This document shows positions 34,331 through 45,900 of a DNA stretch of 64,000 bases, piece after piece; within the stretch, counting starts at the first letter, position 1; each line of letters begins with the position of its first letter. The notes beneath the pieces were generated by a model that saw only the letters and a list, made by a program, of their open reading frames with translations, did no database searches and was not told the origin of the DNA. The position numbers and the translations under genes are program-made. The stretch comes from Hirudo medicinalis (Eukaryota; Annelida; Clitellata; Hirudinida; Hirudinidae), in assembly GCA_011800805.1 (NCBI GenBank), contig MPNW01000027.1, positions 352,659 to 416,658 on the forward strand, given 5' to 3'.

Positions 34331-35030
34331 GATGAAATTCCAAGGTCTTAATCATTTATGTAGATGGTGAACAAGAGAGGGTCAAGCACTCGACTCACCA
34401 CCTTGACTTCCCATGATCCTAGCTTTTTTTTTAGCCTCCTATTTTTCAACCACATCTTTATCCATTGCACTACCTACAATACTATGTGCCTCAAATTTAA
34501 CCCCTAATCTCTCTTCTGGAATGCTGAGAAATGTCTTTGTGAAGTCTAAATAAATCAGATATGCTGATTTTCCATGATCAAGTATTTTAATCACAGCCTC
34601 AAAGAAATCAAGCAGGTTAGTTAAACATGATTTTTCCTCTAAAAAACGAAACTGACTCTCCGACTTAAGTCTCTTTAGATTTTCTTTCAATATAAAGTTA
34701 TGGGTCTATAGTTCCCTGGGTTGTTGTTGTTGTGACTTTACTTGAACAAAGATATCACTATTATCTCTCTCCAGTTCCTTAGTACTTACCACAAATATAG
34801 AGTTACCAAACATTGGACATAATAGTTAAAAAATTTCAAACTTTCTTCTGTCAGAAATTTTGGATGAAGCTTGTAGATGCCATCTTTAATTTACTAAGCT
34901 ATTTTAGTATTTGTTCCTCACTTATTTTAAAATCCACCAGAATTTCTTCTATCGATTCGTTAATACTTATTTGACATCCATTTACTTCATCCAGATCATC
35001 TTTAGTAAATATGTAGTAAATATAAGTATA
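34331..35030 (-). pseudogene. CR1/L2-like LINE reverse transcriptase relic
   Basis: Minus-strand frames carry, in the correct order, FTKDDLDEVN and FKISEEQIL (pre-RT region), NNPGNYRPITL (RT block 1), FRFLEEKSCLTNLLDFFEAV, then YLIYLDFTKTF and PEERL (block 2-3), and VLDPLLFTIYIND followed by GISSKFMKF (block 4-5). At least three stops and frame changes interrupt it, and the catalytic FADD is lost after the frame break. Order and motifs identify a non-LTR reverse transcriptase of the CR1/L2/jockey type; the clade is inferred. Confidence 0.85.
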
Positions 35031-35127
35031 CTAGCTTTTTTAAGCCAGCTTTGCCAGTCTTTGTAGTATACATATAAAAATTCAGCTAGCTGCTTACCCT
35101 CAAAGAACTGGGCAATTAGAACGGTGC

Positions 35128-35197
35128 TCCTGCAACGGGACTCGAACCCACGCTGCCATCATGAGAGGCGAAGTCTTAAACATTAGAACATGCGGGA
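35128..35197 (-). pseudogene. tRNA-Glu-like relic
   Basis: On the minus strand the 70-nt segment begins TCCCGCATG and ends GTTGCAGGA, forming an acceptor stem with one mismatch. It has a box A-like TTCTAATGTTTAAGACTTCG and a perfect box B GGGTTCGAGTCCC. It aligns along its length with tRNA-Glu, but the anticodon-loop position reads CTCATGA (CAT instead of CTC) and the anticodon stem is imperfect. A SINE head or tRNA pseudogene is more likely than a working gene. Confidence 0.6.
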
Positions 35198-35559
35198 AGA
35201 CAATGCTCCTCACTTTCAATAGCTCTCAAGTTTAAAGCTGGCATGCACTTTAGGAAAACGTGAAAGTTGGAAAACTCGAAAGTTGAAAATAGCACAGCTG
35301 ACCTCCATTTGGGAGGAGTTCTTGGGACAGACAGACATGCACATGTATTTTCTGTTTTATATTATAGATTATATAGAAGTAAGCATCAAGTAGTATCTGA
35401 GAGATATCTGTAACTTCTCTCATCAGTTATTCTCCCCACTTCGTCTGTCATTAATGGTGCCTAGAGGCACTAAAGGTTGCAACCATAGTGATCATGACCT
35501 TCAGGAAACTCTTTCTCTAATTTCAAACATTCAAAAAAGTGGAAGGAAAGTCACACTAC

Positions 35560-35990
35560 CAGGGAACAGATAGTATCCCAGTATCCATCAAGGATGTCAA
35601 AAGGTCTGCAGCCCACAATAATCATCCAATAACTGGCAAACCAGATGTGATGAAGATCCAGGAAGCCTACATTACAAGGAGATAGAGAAACATGTGTCAA
35701 CAAAGAGCAAATTCCTAAGTGCCTGAAGGATTAAGGAAATCCTGATATTCAAACTCTGTCTTGGAAAATCTGCTCTAAACAAACACTTTTTCTCTTGAAG
35801 CACAAACAGATAGAAAATGCCAGGTTTGCCCTCATGAGGAAAAAACTGTCTGGCATTTCCTCGTGGAATCCCAGTCAGTCCTGAGGAGGGAAATACAGCT
35901 TAGAACAAAGCTGACTGAGATGAGCTCAGCAATCCGGCACATGTGGGCCTCATTTACAGATGGATTTTCAAAAAGCAGCCACAATTAATT
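35560..35990 (+). pseudogene. retrotransposon ORF2 C-terminal relic
   Basis: Plus-strand frames give ILIFKLCLGKSALNKHFFSL, then QTDRKCQVCPHEEKTVWHFL and VESQSVLRREI. This resembles the C-terminal zinc-knuckle-like block of LINE polyproteins (C-x2-C ... H-x-4-C/S: CPHCG-E-x-E-T-V-E-H-F-L-L-E-C). Internal stops occur upstream. It is in the opposite orientation to the RT relic at 34331-35030, so the two are separate insertions or an inverted remnant. Confidence 0.65.
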
Positions 35991-36059
35991 AAAATAATTA
36001 AATATGAATTACATCTAGTGAACTGATAACGATTCAGAATTTGATTAGTGGCATATGTT

Positions 36060-36880
36060 CAAACAGAACTTCAAGACCACTTTAATATAGAGGGAAGCTT
36101 TCTCTGAAGAGGAAGGTTTTGAGGGTGGAGTGAAACCCGGCCAGATCGATGTTGGTAATTGAAGGGGGGAGTCTATTCCATATCTGCGAACCAACAACAT
36201 TTATAGACCTACCATCAGGGTTGGGACAAAGAAAATCCCACCCGGATTTTCAGGATTTTTAGATATTTACCAGGATTTTCATTTTCTAAACTTTACATCA
36301 ACATTTTAGTCAGAAATTCTTAGTTCAAACACATATTACATATATTTAGTTTTACTGTCTTACACTAATAATCCCCAGATTCATCTTTTCCTTCACTCAC
36401 TTTTGAGAAGACCCGCCACAGCACTTGCTTTCCAACCAGGCATTACAGCTGTCCTCTTGGCATTTTGTTCAGTGCTTTTCAATCTTTCACTTGTTTACTA
36501 TTTCATTTTCAACTTACTAGTAATGACTAATGATGATTTGCTTGCTGTTGAGCTTTATATACCAGAAGAGAAAAGTCTAGAAAGTATATTCCCTATTCCA
36601 TTTTACCATTCTTCCTAACAGGATTATAACCATTTTTTGCAGCGAGTTTATAAAGGAAAATAATTTCTGGCTTGTAAATTTGAACTGCATAAAAATCCCA
36701 AAAATCATGCCCGGACGGGATAAATGGTCATAAATCGATTTTATTCCAATCCTGCCTGCCATCCAGTGTGGCACATCAGGCAGATTTGATTTGATGAGGG
36801 AGTCCCTAGTTATTGATCTGAGCCCATACCTGCCAGGAATGTGTGAGGTGCAGGTGAAAGACAGGTCTACCTTATGACTT
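36060..36880. repeat. older interspersed repeat, interrupted by a MITE
   Basis: Sequence before 36216 and after 36754 becomes continuous when the inserted element is removed. The moderately GC-richer text (GAGTCTATTCCATATCTGCG ... GGAGTCCCTAGTTATTGATC) contrasts with the AT-rich surroundings and looks like a non-coding LINE end. The family is unknown. Confidence 0.45.
36216..36754. mobile_element. non-autonomous hAT-type DNA transposon (MITE), 539 bp
   Basis: Imperfect terminal inverted repeats CAGGGTTGGGACAAA (left) and CAGGATTGGAATAAA (right, reverse complement) bound the element. It is flanked by 8-bp direct repeats CCTACCAT (36208-36215) and CCTGCCAT (36755-36762) differing by one base, the length typical of hAT insertions. 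Subterminal GGATTTTCAGGATTTTT-type motifs occur on the left, as in many hAT elements. There is no transposase inside. Confidence 0.75.
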
Positions 36881-38302
36881 GGCTTACTTCCTACCTATTG
36901 TAGAAGCTTTTGCTGTCTTTGTTAAAATTTAATATTTCATGTAAGCTTAATCTCTTAATCTTTAACTTGTCTGAACATCTGCCCTTCTTTTGCATTTTCT
37001 TCTTATTGTATTTCTTATCTGATGAAATTTCCTCCAAACTCTAATTTTTGACCTCCTCTTTTACCATTTCTTTTTGTCACCTGGAGTTTCTTACACATTT
37101 TATAATTTTGTGTGGGGTGTCACCCCATTAATTACTTCCTTTAAGACATTCAAAATGTAGAAGAAAATTGCAAAAAGCACTGTTAAACCACAGAAACTTC
37201 AACCACATTATCAATAAAACTACATAAACTACCTCACTACATATAGAACTACGTTGTCCTCGCCTTGAATATATTACAGAATATCTCACCTAAATGTCCT
37301 GAATAGGTAGGTGTTCTAAACAATTCAAATGAGACAGAAAGTATCAAATTTCAGAGCGAATTTGAGTCCCATTAAATTATTAATTGGTATAATCAACACA
37401 ATTTGTGAAACAGTGTAGAGAGTGCGAGAAAACCGATGAACATTTTGGCTTAAAAGAAACTCGATAGCTTCCATAGTCAAACTCACGCCTAATTCGTCGC
37501 CAATTAAATATCGAAATTTAAAGCAATCAACTGAAAAATCAAACAAATGTCCCTTAGTCTCGCGATGTAAAATCATTGCTAGTATTTTATCCCAAGATCA
37601 GACGATTGTTAAATAGATGTTATCATCTAATACAACTGATGCAAGCAGCAACGATTAACCAAAATGAAACTCTAATAACACAATAACTCTAAAAACACTA
37701 AGATCAGCTCCCTAATTAAAATTATCTAGCTGGCCACGAATACTCGAGAAAACAATACGAATACCCATCATGCTATAGTGGAGAAGCAACATCTTGGAAA
37801 TACCCAGGAACTAAAGAACATCCCACAACAAATGAAAACTTATTGAGACACTTATTTGATAAACTTATTTTGTTCGTTGTCTGTAATTTTTTCCCCATAT
37901 ATTATTTTGCAAATAAACAATTCAATAAATGATAGAGTAATCGTCTTTTTACAAAAGCAAAATTCAAATGGATCAAAATAAAAATATCTACTAAAATGAA
38001 CAATTTCTAATGCCAAAAATGAGTCTGTCCTCTACAAATGTGATAGCATGACATCTGACACTTTTCTCGCTTTCTAGAGTTTTCCACTGCCTTTTGATAA
38101 AAAGGTTTCGAGCATGGACGAACACACTCAACAACGTCCGCGGAAATCGGTCACCGCTGGCCGCCGCCGCAAACAATCCCCGCACCCACACCAAGATTTT
38201 TTTTTACTAATAATCCGCATAACGTCCCAAATCCAAACGAATCTTATGTTTAATACTTCTTTTTATAGTATTGTTACCAAGCCATAATTTGAAATGTTTA
38301 AA
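36881..38302. other. intergenic, with two weak minus-strand ORFs
   Basis: ORFs at 37576-37325 (83 codons, starts MILHRETKGHLFDFSVDCFK) and 38194-37991 (67 codons, starts MVWVRGLFAAAASGD) are open on the minus strand. Neither has a recognised domain, nor could they be joined with clear splice sites. Either could be an exon of an unidentified gene downstream of USP14. Confidence 0.35.
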
Positions 38303-41300
38303 TTACGATTCATCCATCTTATTTTCACCATCTTCTGCCAGCTTCGCCACAATATCTTCAGATACTTCTAAAATTCTTGGTCCATAAAGTAAGACATAGG
38401 CACAATGCCAATCACCTGTTTTGAAACAAAATAAAGTGTTTAACTCTCATTTTTTTTTTAAATTTGCACTTAAACAAACCTCCTCCAGAAAGCTTTAGAA
38501 CATCCTCATCAGTTACGGCTGTGACGTTGTCGTCATCAAACATTAGCCACTCACCTAACACAAAGAAGCACGAAATTAACTATTTGGCAAAACTTCAAAA
38601 TAACTAAAAATAAATTACCAGCTTTCTTCCCTTTTACCCAGGCCACGTAATGCCCACTTGAACTTGATCTTCCTTTGTGGGTCAAAACGGCTTGCAGTTC
38701 ATAAAATCCACTGTTGTTGGAACCAGGATCTGTTTAAAAGATTACCCTTAAAGGTGCATTATCACTGAATAATCTAAATTCAAAAGATGAACAAATCTCA
38801 CCATCCTCGAATGAAAATGGTTTTCTCTCAAATTTGACGTCCTCATTCTTAATGCAAGCATTTGCTTTTCCAGCCTGTTAAGGGATTAAAGCTTAGAGAT
38901 AAAATTACTTAAGTTATCAAATTCCTCTCTAATCAAAATAATTAGCAATAAATTGAAATAAATTGTAAAAACATGCCTCAATTTTTCTTTCCACTGCCTT
39001 GTCTTCCTCAATTTTGAAGGCCTCTCTGGTTGGAGTAAGCCTCTTCTGCAACTCTGGTGTGCAGAGGTCATACACATCAAGAGAGAGAGGAAATTTAATG
39101 TCCTGTTGAAAGAAATAAACAATTTTTAAAGTCACACATAATGACTTATTTGTTAGCATTAATTGCATCATAAGCAACTTTTTGGTCTTCATTTGGATAT
39201 CAAGAATTGATTAATCAATAATCTGGCATAATATTAAGATTTGCATTTGTTAATTAATTAATTAAACAATAAATTGGCATAATGCTAAGGTATTTGTAAT
39301 CAGTCATTTGTAATCGCAATGAGAAACAGTCGCACATCGTAATGCTAATATTTTACGACATTTACGTGGACCTATCAGCATGTTCAACAAACGATGAAAT
39401 GATCAACATCACCTTAATGTGCACGACACACTCAGAAAAGTAAATAGCCTTAGGTAATTCACAATTTCTAAAGTTCTCACTTTAAGAATTTTTGCACTGA
39501 CAGCTTCCTTTCCTTTGTAAAAGAACCTGACCATTTGTATTGTCAAGTAGGCCGGGAGTCTTGAAATCTTGCTCTGAAACATAAAATTAAAAACTTCAAC
39601 CTGGTGATTCTGGTAACAAAAGAACAAAGATGAACCGTTTTTTGATATCTGGCATCGCGACCCAAGGAAGGGGAGTTTTTGTTGATTTCACCCTCCAGGC
39701 CCTTATGAAACAAAATTTCGGTGTTTTGGATGCAAATAATTTCTCTTATGTAAATAAATTTACCGATTTGAGGCCACTTTGTAAATATTTGATTTCTGAA
39801 AGCAAAAATATCCATCATTAATTGGCAAGGTTTTCTTTTTTTATATTTTAAAAATATAATTATTTAAAGGAAGGAATATTTTTAAATTAGAATTTCAAAA
39901 GTTGTTTGAAGTAACTCATGAAGTCATTCAATCCTCATGCACTCATCCATGTTGCATTTGTGCAGATGAGCGCACAATCGCACGGGAATAAGAGAATTGA
40001 ATGTTCGCACCATAAAATCATTTTGATACCTTTCTCAATGAAGCAACTGAGTTGATAAAATGATTCTGTGGAAACCTTTGCATCTTCATCAGGAGACTCC
40101 AAGCACTTCATTCTAAGAAAAACATTTTATTATTATTAACATTGCAAGTAAATATTTTTATTAACAATGTTGACAACAAGCAACTACTGTTCAGATCTCT
40201 TGAAAGTCTTTTCAAAAAAATGGAAAATAATATTTTGTTATTCTCGGTTTAATTTAAGCGAAGTACTCGTAGAAGACCTACGTGGTTTGAAAATCTCCTC
40301 CAAAGAATTGATCTACAAATCCTTTGCCAGGATTGGGCTGGAAAGATAACATAACTCATAAAAATATCACGTACAATTAAGTTCAATAGGAATAAAATAT
40401 TACTCATGCATATCTGAAGTCATCAACATATGAATAACAAAAAATCTAAAAATTGTAATTGTTTGCCAATCTATAGCCATTTCATGTGAGCAATCACATT
40501 CACATTCATATTCACATTCATAGAAACCATTTTAAAGACTTCCATTGGAAGCTGATCTGATTAACTTTTCACCCTTTAGTTTTTATTTTAGAGAAACATT
40601 TCCCTGAGTAAAAACGTTATTAATGACACACCTGAGGTGATGTTACTCCATGCAGTCTCTTCTGCAAACACCTCACAAGTTCCACCCAGCATTCATTAGC
40701 ATCCTGACAAATGATAAGAAAACAATTGCATACAAACATTGAATAATTCTTAGATATTAGTCCAATGCACAAGTGTTTTGAAATAACAATGAAATACCAA
40801 GTCTTAACAGGAATGAAACTTTTCCTCATTACAAGCATTTTAGTGAATTCAGTAAAAAGCAGATATAAAATTTCAATCGAAGACGTGCATCCGATCCTAC
40901 CTGTTGCTGAAACTGTCCGTGATCATTCTTCTCGGCAAACTGAGGACAGCACACGTGAAGAACATTGAGCATGAAGATCGGAGGGATGCTGGTCGAGGTT
41001 CGATCCATCACTTTGAACAAGTCCTTCATGGCCGATGTGATTGACTCGCTGATGTCCATGTTACTGGCAGCAAGCATTGAACCACTCTGGAAACTGATTT
41101 CAAAAAGTTAAAGTCATTACATTCACAGAATTACTTTCATGACATCTTTAACTCTGATATTTGTTACTATTCTTTAATTGTTAATACTTTTCAATGAAAC
41201 TCATTCTCCATAAAAAAAACATCTCCCTAAGACTGCATGAAGTAATAAATTCTCACTTCTTCAGGGATTCCTTGAGCTCGACTACAGATCTCAAACATTG

Positions 41301-42503
41301 CAGAGTTGCATTCATGTAACACGTATTTCCGAGATTCGTCAATCCGGATGGCAATTCCAACTGCATAGAAAGGTTTTTTTTAATAAATTGAGCAATTATT
41401 ATATAAAAGATGAAAATCACTAACTGCTTTAGCAAGTTGATTTTCTGTCATATCCTCCATAAAAACCACTTTCTGATTTGGAGCCTGAGGCAGTTCTTCA
41501 GCAGACCCCATCATCAAAAGATTGGAATTCTGAAAATGTAAGAAACAAATTTAGCAAGTTCTAAAAAAAGTTGTTTATTTTCAGAATAGATACTTACATT
41601 TGCAATCTTGATGTTGCCCCACGTATCGTCCTAGATTTGAAGGAAGCGTTATTTTATAAATGGGTCATAAAGCATTTGAATCATGTAATTTACTCCAAGG
41701 TTGGCATCAAATTATGCATAATAACTCTTAAATTCAGTGTTTGGTTAATGGAATTAAAGAATAAAAATTTAACGAATTTTTCATTACGTGTCGTGTTCGC
41801 AACCTTCCTTGCGCAGCCAAAAAGCACCCTGGGAGAGGGCACTATATAAATGGTCTAAGTGCCACTGATTATCAAGGCACTATGTAAATAAACTTATTGT
41901 TACTATTATTTAAGCAAAACAAACTTTCAACACTGTGCCTTTGATCATGACTTTCTGCCTCTCTGGTAGAACTCCAGACAAAGAGAACAGGGTAGCCTTG
42001 AAAACCAATGGAGGTTCATCTGTATTGCATTCAACTGCATCAAACTTTTCTTTGCCCCACTTCACATTAACTAAAATATATAAGGTTTACCTCAATATAA
42101 GTAATGAAACCATCACTTTAAATACATTTATTAGGTTTCTAGAAACTATCAGAACGTTTTGTAGTTCATTTATTATTTAGCCCTGTTAAAGCAAAAAAAC
42201 TTCAATTTACGAAAATGCTGACACATGCTCTACGTAAATATGTTTCGTGCAAATGCAGGCTAATAAAAGTGTAAAATCCATTACACGGTTTTATTGTTAT
42301 CAATTTTCAAAGTTTTCAATAGCAAGGCAGCCACTGTTCAAACCTAATAACATTATTACAGATAAGGCATACTGCATCACAGTTATGTAATCACAAAATC
42401 ACAAAATCACAATTATTATGGTTCCCAGAAACAGATTATCAAAAGCATATTATTTAATAAAGCAATATTATAAATTATAATTTATACCGGTATAGACAGG
42501 CAT
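38303..42503 (-). CDS. USP14: ubiquitin carboxyl-terminal hydrolase 14
   Basis: Proteasome-associated deubiquitinase (yeast Ubp6) that trims ubiquitin from substrates at the 26S lid. Exon 1 is 42503-42488 (MPVYT); exon 2 from about 42074 gives the N-terminal ubiquitin-like domain (NVKWGKEKFDAVECNTDEPP ... DDTWGNIKIAN). The USP domain follows: LPSGLTNLGNTCYMNATLQC (about 41340-41285, catalytic Cys), PQFAEKNDHGQFQQQ, DANECWVELVRCLQ (about 40690), GFVDQFFGGDFQTT, SRLPAYLTIQMVRFFYKGKE (about 39545), LDVYDLCTPELQKRL (about 39060), FYELQAVLTHKGRSSSSGHY with the catalytic His (about 38690), and GDWHCAYVLLYGPRILEV before the stop. Length and block order are those of the family. Intron 2 contains SINE copy 3. 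A phase-compatible alternative first exon lies at 42782-42707. Confidence 0.97.
41785..41912 (+). repeat. tRNA-derived SINE, copy 3 (5'-truncated, USP14 intron)
   Basis: Begins at the box B-like region (TTACGTGTCGTGTTCGCAAC) and then follows copy 1 through CCTTGCGCAGCC, AAGCACCCTGGGAGAGGGC, TATATAAATGGTCTAAGTGC and GGCACTATGTAAATAAACT, ending in an ATT-like tail. The missing 5' end fits premature termination of reverse transcription. Confidence 0.85.
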
Positions 42504-42706
42504 CCTGTAAATGCTCTATTTCAAATTCTACTGAACGTGAGAAAACTTGGCCAGATTGCAACCACAACAAAGACAAATTATAGCATGAGAAAAATAAACA
42601 TATTAAATTATTGACAATTATTTATAAAATAAGTTTCTAAACAAGTAAAGTTCAAAGTAAAAATTAATTTTAAAATTTAAAACGTCTGTACAGAGACGTA
42701 ACTTAC

Positions 42707-42782
42707 TTCTGTCAATATGTTCAACAAGCTTAGAGTAATTATATTCTACAAGTGGCGCAAATGGATGAGTAAATGTCGCCAT
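42707..42782 (-). CDS. candidate alternative first exon of USP14
   Basis: ATG at 42782 opens MATFTHPFAPLVEYNYSKLV-EHIDR and ends at a strong donor (GTAAGT) in phase 1. The next USP14 acceptor exon (about 42074, TTAATGTGAAG...) is also entered in phase 1 from the canonical first exon, so splicing this exon to it keeps frame (…HIDR-I-NVKWGKEKF). It could instead be a chance ORF in the USP14/PPP4R1 promoter interval. Confidence 0.4.
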
Positions 42783-42908
42783 AGAGAATTCTGATACATG
42801 AATTGAGTGTGGTGTGCCTCAGCAACAATAACAAGGGATGCTGGGGTTTCTGCGGCAGATGTAGCAGAAGACGTTTTGAGGAATGGCAAGCGATTATGTG
42901 CATTCATT
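42783..42908. promoter_or_regulatory. shared upstream interval USP14 / PPP4R1
   Basis: The outermost start codons of the two divergent genes (42782 minus, 42909 plus) are 126 bp apart; with the canonical USP14 start the interval is about 405 bp. It is inferred to be a bidirectional promoter from geometry alone. Confidence 0.4.
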
Positions 42909-45900
42909 ATGATGTCGAAAAACGAGTCACTTTTGGATGGAAGCGAGGAAAAAAAACTCAGTGAGATTGATCAGCTTGTGGTTTACGCCACACACGTACA
43001 AGTTCATCAAAGGTTTGGTGGAGAAACTTCGTTTCATTGCATTACAAAACTACTGGAATGTTGATGAAAGTTTAACTTATCTCATTTAATTGTTTAAATT
43101 TATCAGACACATGGCCATAAACTTTATTGTAAACAACCTTTTGGTGCTCTGCAAGCATGATATAAAAAAATTATTTGTAGTCATTGATACATTACAAAAA
43201 GATCAAGGTTTTTAAAATTTACCATTTGTTCTGCAATATTCAATTTTTGATTCATTAATTCAGTTTCCTTCCCTAATCCAATGCACAGTTTGACAAGTAT
43301 TATATTTTTAAGCTGCAAAATTGTATTTAGCAATTTCAGTGAGAGCTCTTCTTGCTGAAAAATTGTTTGAGATTGGTTCATACTTTTCTGGCCACTCTAA
43401 GCTAGGGAGATATATCACATCTGATCTTTATGATATCATCTACAAGTCCCTCACAGATTGCAGCACCCAGGTATCTGATGATTAAATTCAATAAACTCAA
43501 CCTTAAGAATGATGACATTCTGTGTTTCCTAAAAGGCATTTGTTTTGTGCTGTAGGTCAGAAGGGCTTGCTATGAATCTGTGTTTAATCTTCTAAATGTG
43601 AATTCCATACCCCACAGTAAATTATTTTTATTTTGAAATTTAACAGAAGTCATTAAACATCAATCAAAATAATGATTTAATTGAGTGGCTTTCACAACAG
43701 CTGCCCCCAGTCTTGAAGTTCCATGGGAACATAGGCCGCTGTAACCAGATTTGATTTATCATCATTATCATTGATACATTTTCACAGTACAACGAGCGTA
43801 AAAATTGCAATCCGTATGTTATTTAACAATCATAATTAAGATCCGAAAAAATACTTTATCGAGAGATACCTTGTACTATGGTCCAAATTGATTAATTTCT
43901 ATGCTCTGGTAGGTTTGGTGGAAAAGACTTTGCTAACAGTGGTTGTGGAGTCAACAACATCTGAAAATGATGATGAACTCAGAGCTGATGGAGTTTCTGT
44001 TAGATTTTATTTTTTGAAGTTTTGTGTTTTAACATTGCAAACTAATTGTAAATGTTTCAACTTCTGAGCTTTTCATGCCAAGTAATTGTGGAATAGAGAT
44101 TTTTATGAAACAACTGGTCAATTCATCAGAAATTGAGATTTGTAAAATTCACTTAGGTTTTGATGATGCAAATCTTTCTCAGTTTCTCATAGGCCTGGCT
44201 GCCTACATGGACCACTCCGTACTGATGTCGACCGTTTTGCCACTTTTTCTTCGGCTCGCATCGGACCCGTCATTCCACGTCAGAAGGGTAGGTAGATTCT
44301 TGACCTCATGAAATTGTAACGTCCTTCCGTTCAAAACATTTTCTTTAATACAAAATGATGGTTTAACTTTTATGCATTAAGAATTTGTTTGTATAAATGT
44401 TGAACAAGTCGTTCATTTTTTTCCATTTGATTGTTCATCTGGTTGTTATGAAGGAAACATTCTGTCACCATGTTGTGTTCTGTGGGCGTGCAGGTCGGCC
44501 GAACGGGTTGCGTTCCTGCATGCGGCGGTAATGGCAACAGTCGTAATGTGTCGTGTTCGAAACCCAGCCTGCACTGCCACAAGCGCCCTTGGGAAGGAGC
44601 GCTATGTAAATGTTTGACAAGAAGCGCATCTGATGCTATGCATACGGCACTATATAAATGAAGTACACACACACACACACTTATCTGAGACTGCATGGCA
44701 CTCTATCAATTTTTTACCATTTCTTAATATTCATCATTTCCGTACATTCGATTTAAATGCAACCCGGATAGATATTTTCATTAATTATAACTTATGACTT
44801 TCAGGCTTGTGCATCACATTATTCAGATATGTGCAAACTTGTGGGTGCCGAGGCTTCTGAGATGCTCATGGTTTGTAATGGTTTATACCATTTTAGGCTC
44901 ATGGTCTTTCTATTTTTGGCCAAGAGTAGACATAGGTTGTCCAAAATCATTGGACCAGTGGTAGCTGTAATTATCAATAATGCACTGGATCATTCTAAAC
45001 ATAATTTTGATGAAAATTGTGGAAAATTAGAAACATTTTCTATGAGTTGAACTAAGGTTATTATTATTAATAAAATCACAAACACCATTATTACTAGATA
45101 TTTTGGTCTCACAAACACATATGATATATACAGACATGTGATGTGTCTCCAAACCCCTCCCAAATCATTCAATGTCTTCAATCAGGACCCAAGATCGTCC
45201 AAAGACAGAAGACAAACTGGAAAAAACTGACAATATCATTCAAATACAACTGGAGTTAAATTCGTAGAAATTTCAATATTTATTGTTCATGTCTTCTCTT
45301 TTGCTTTCTGTTGAAAGCCACACGGATTCTGTATGCATCCTGCATGGCTCTAATGATGGTGTTCATCAAGCATCTTGTCAAACCAGATCCTTTCCGTGGC
45401 TCAAACCTTTACATGTCTGCTATATTGGTTGGAAGGCATTCCTGGGGCAATAGCTGTGATCTATTTATTCATTCCTAACCTTCCTGAGAATGACCTTAAT
45501 CTGTGTCTATTGGCAGTCATGTAGAGACTCTCAGACATCTTTTGGTTCCTTGGTCTTGGTTACCCAAAATTTCATGAGCTCTTTCATGTCTTCAACATTA
45601 TCTCTAAGAACTTCTGCCACGAAGTTGTCTTTGCCGTGCCCGGCATCTGACAGAATCACGATCGGCCTTTGAACCGACGAACTCCTCGGAACCTTCTTTA
45701 ACGCTCGTGAGATTTCTCGACTCACGAGCAATTCTATCGGGTAGCCAATCAGATGTGATGGAGATCTGTACCACGTCTGGTAGCAGCTCTAATGATAGAT
45801 TGATGAGAAGCTGAATCAAATGCCTCCACAGGCCATTCCTTTTAAATGAGGTTTTTCTCTTTTTTTTTCTTTTTCCAACTCTCACGGTTATTGAAATTTT

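Noticed and set aside
35128..35197. A functional tRNA gene
   Set aside because: Acceptor-stem mismatch, imperfect anticodon stem and an anticodon that disagrees with the tRNA-Glu body.
37991..38194. 67-codon ORF MVWVRGLFAAAASGD... as a gene
   Set aside because: Single open frame with no recognised domain or splice partner; kept only as a mention in the intergenic entry.
39630..39821. Plus-strand ORF starting MNRFLISGIATQGRG
   Set aside because: Antisense to USP14 exons (EIKYLQSGLKS and GLEGEINKNSPS) that carry the family sequence.
44370..44696. 108-codon and 63-codon ORFs near the PPP4R1 intron
   Set aside because: They run through the SINE and its AC tail; repeat-derived.
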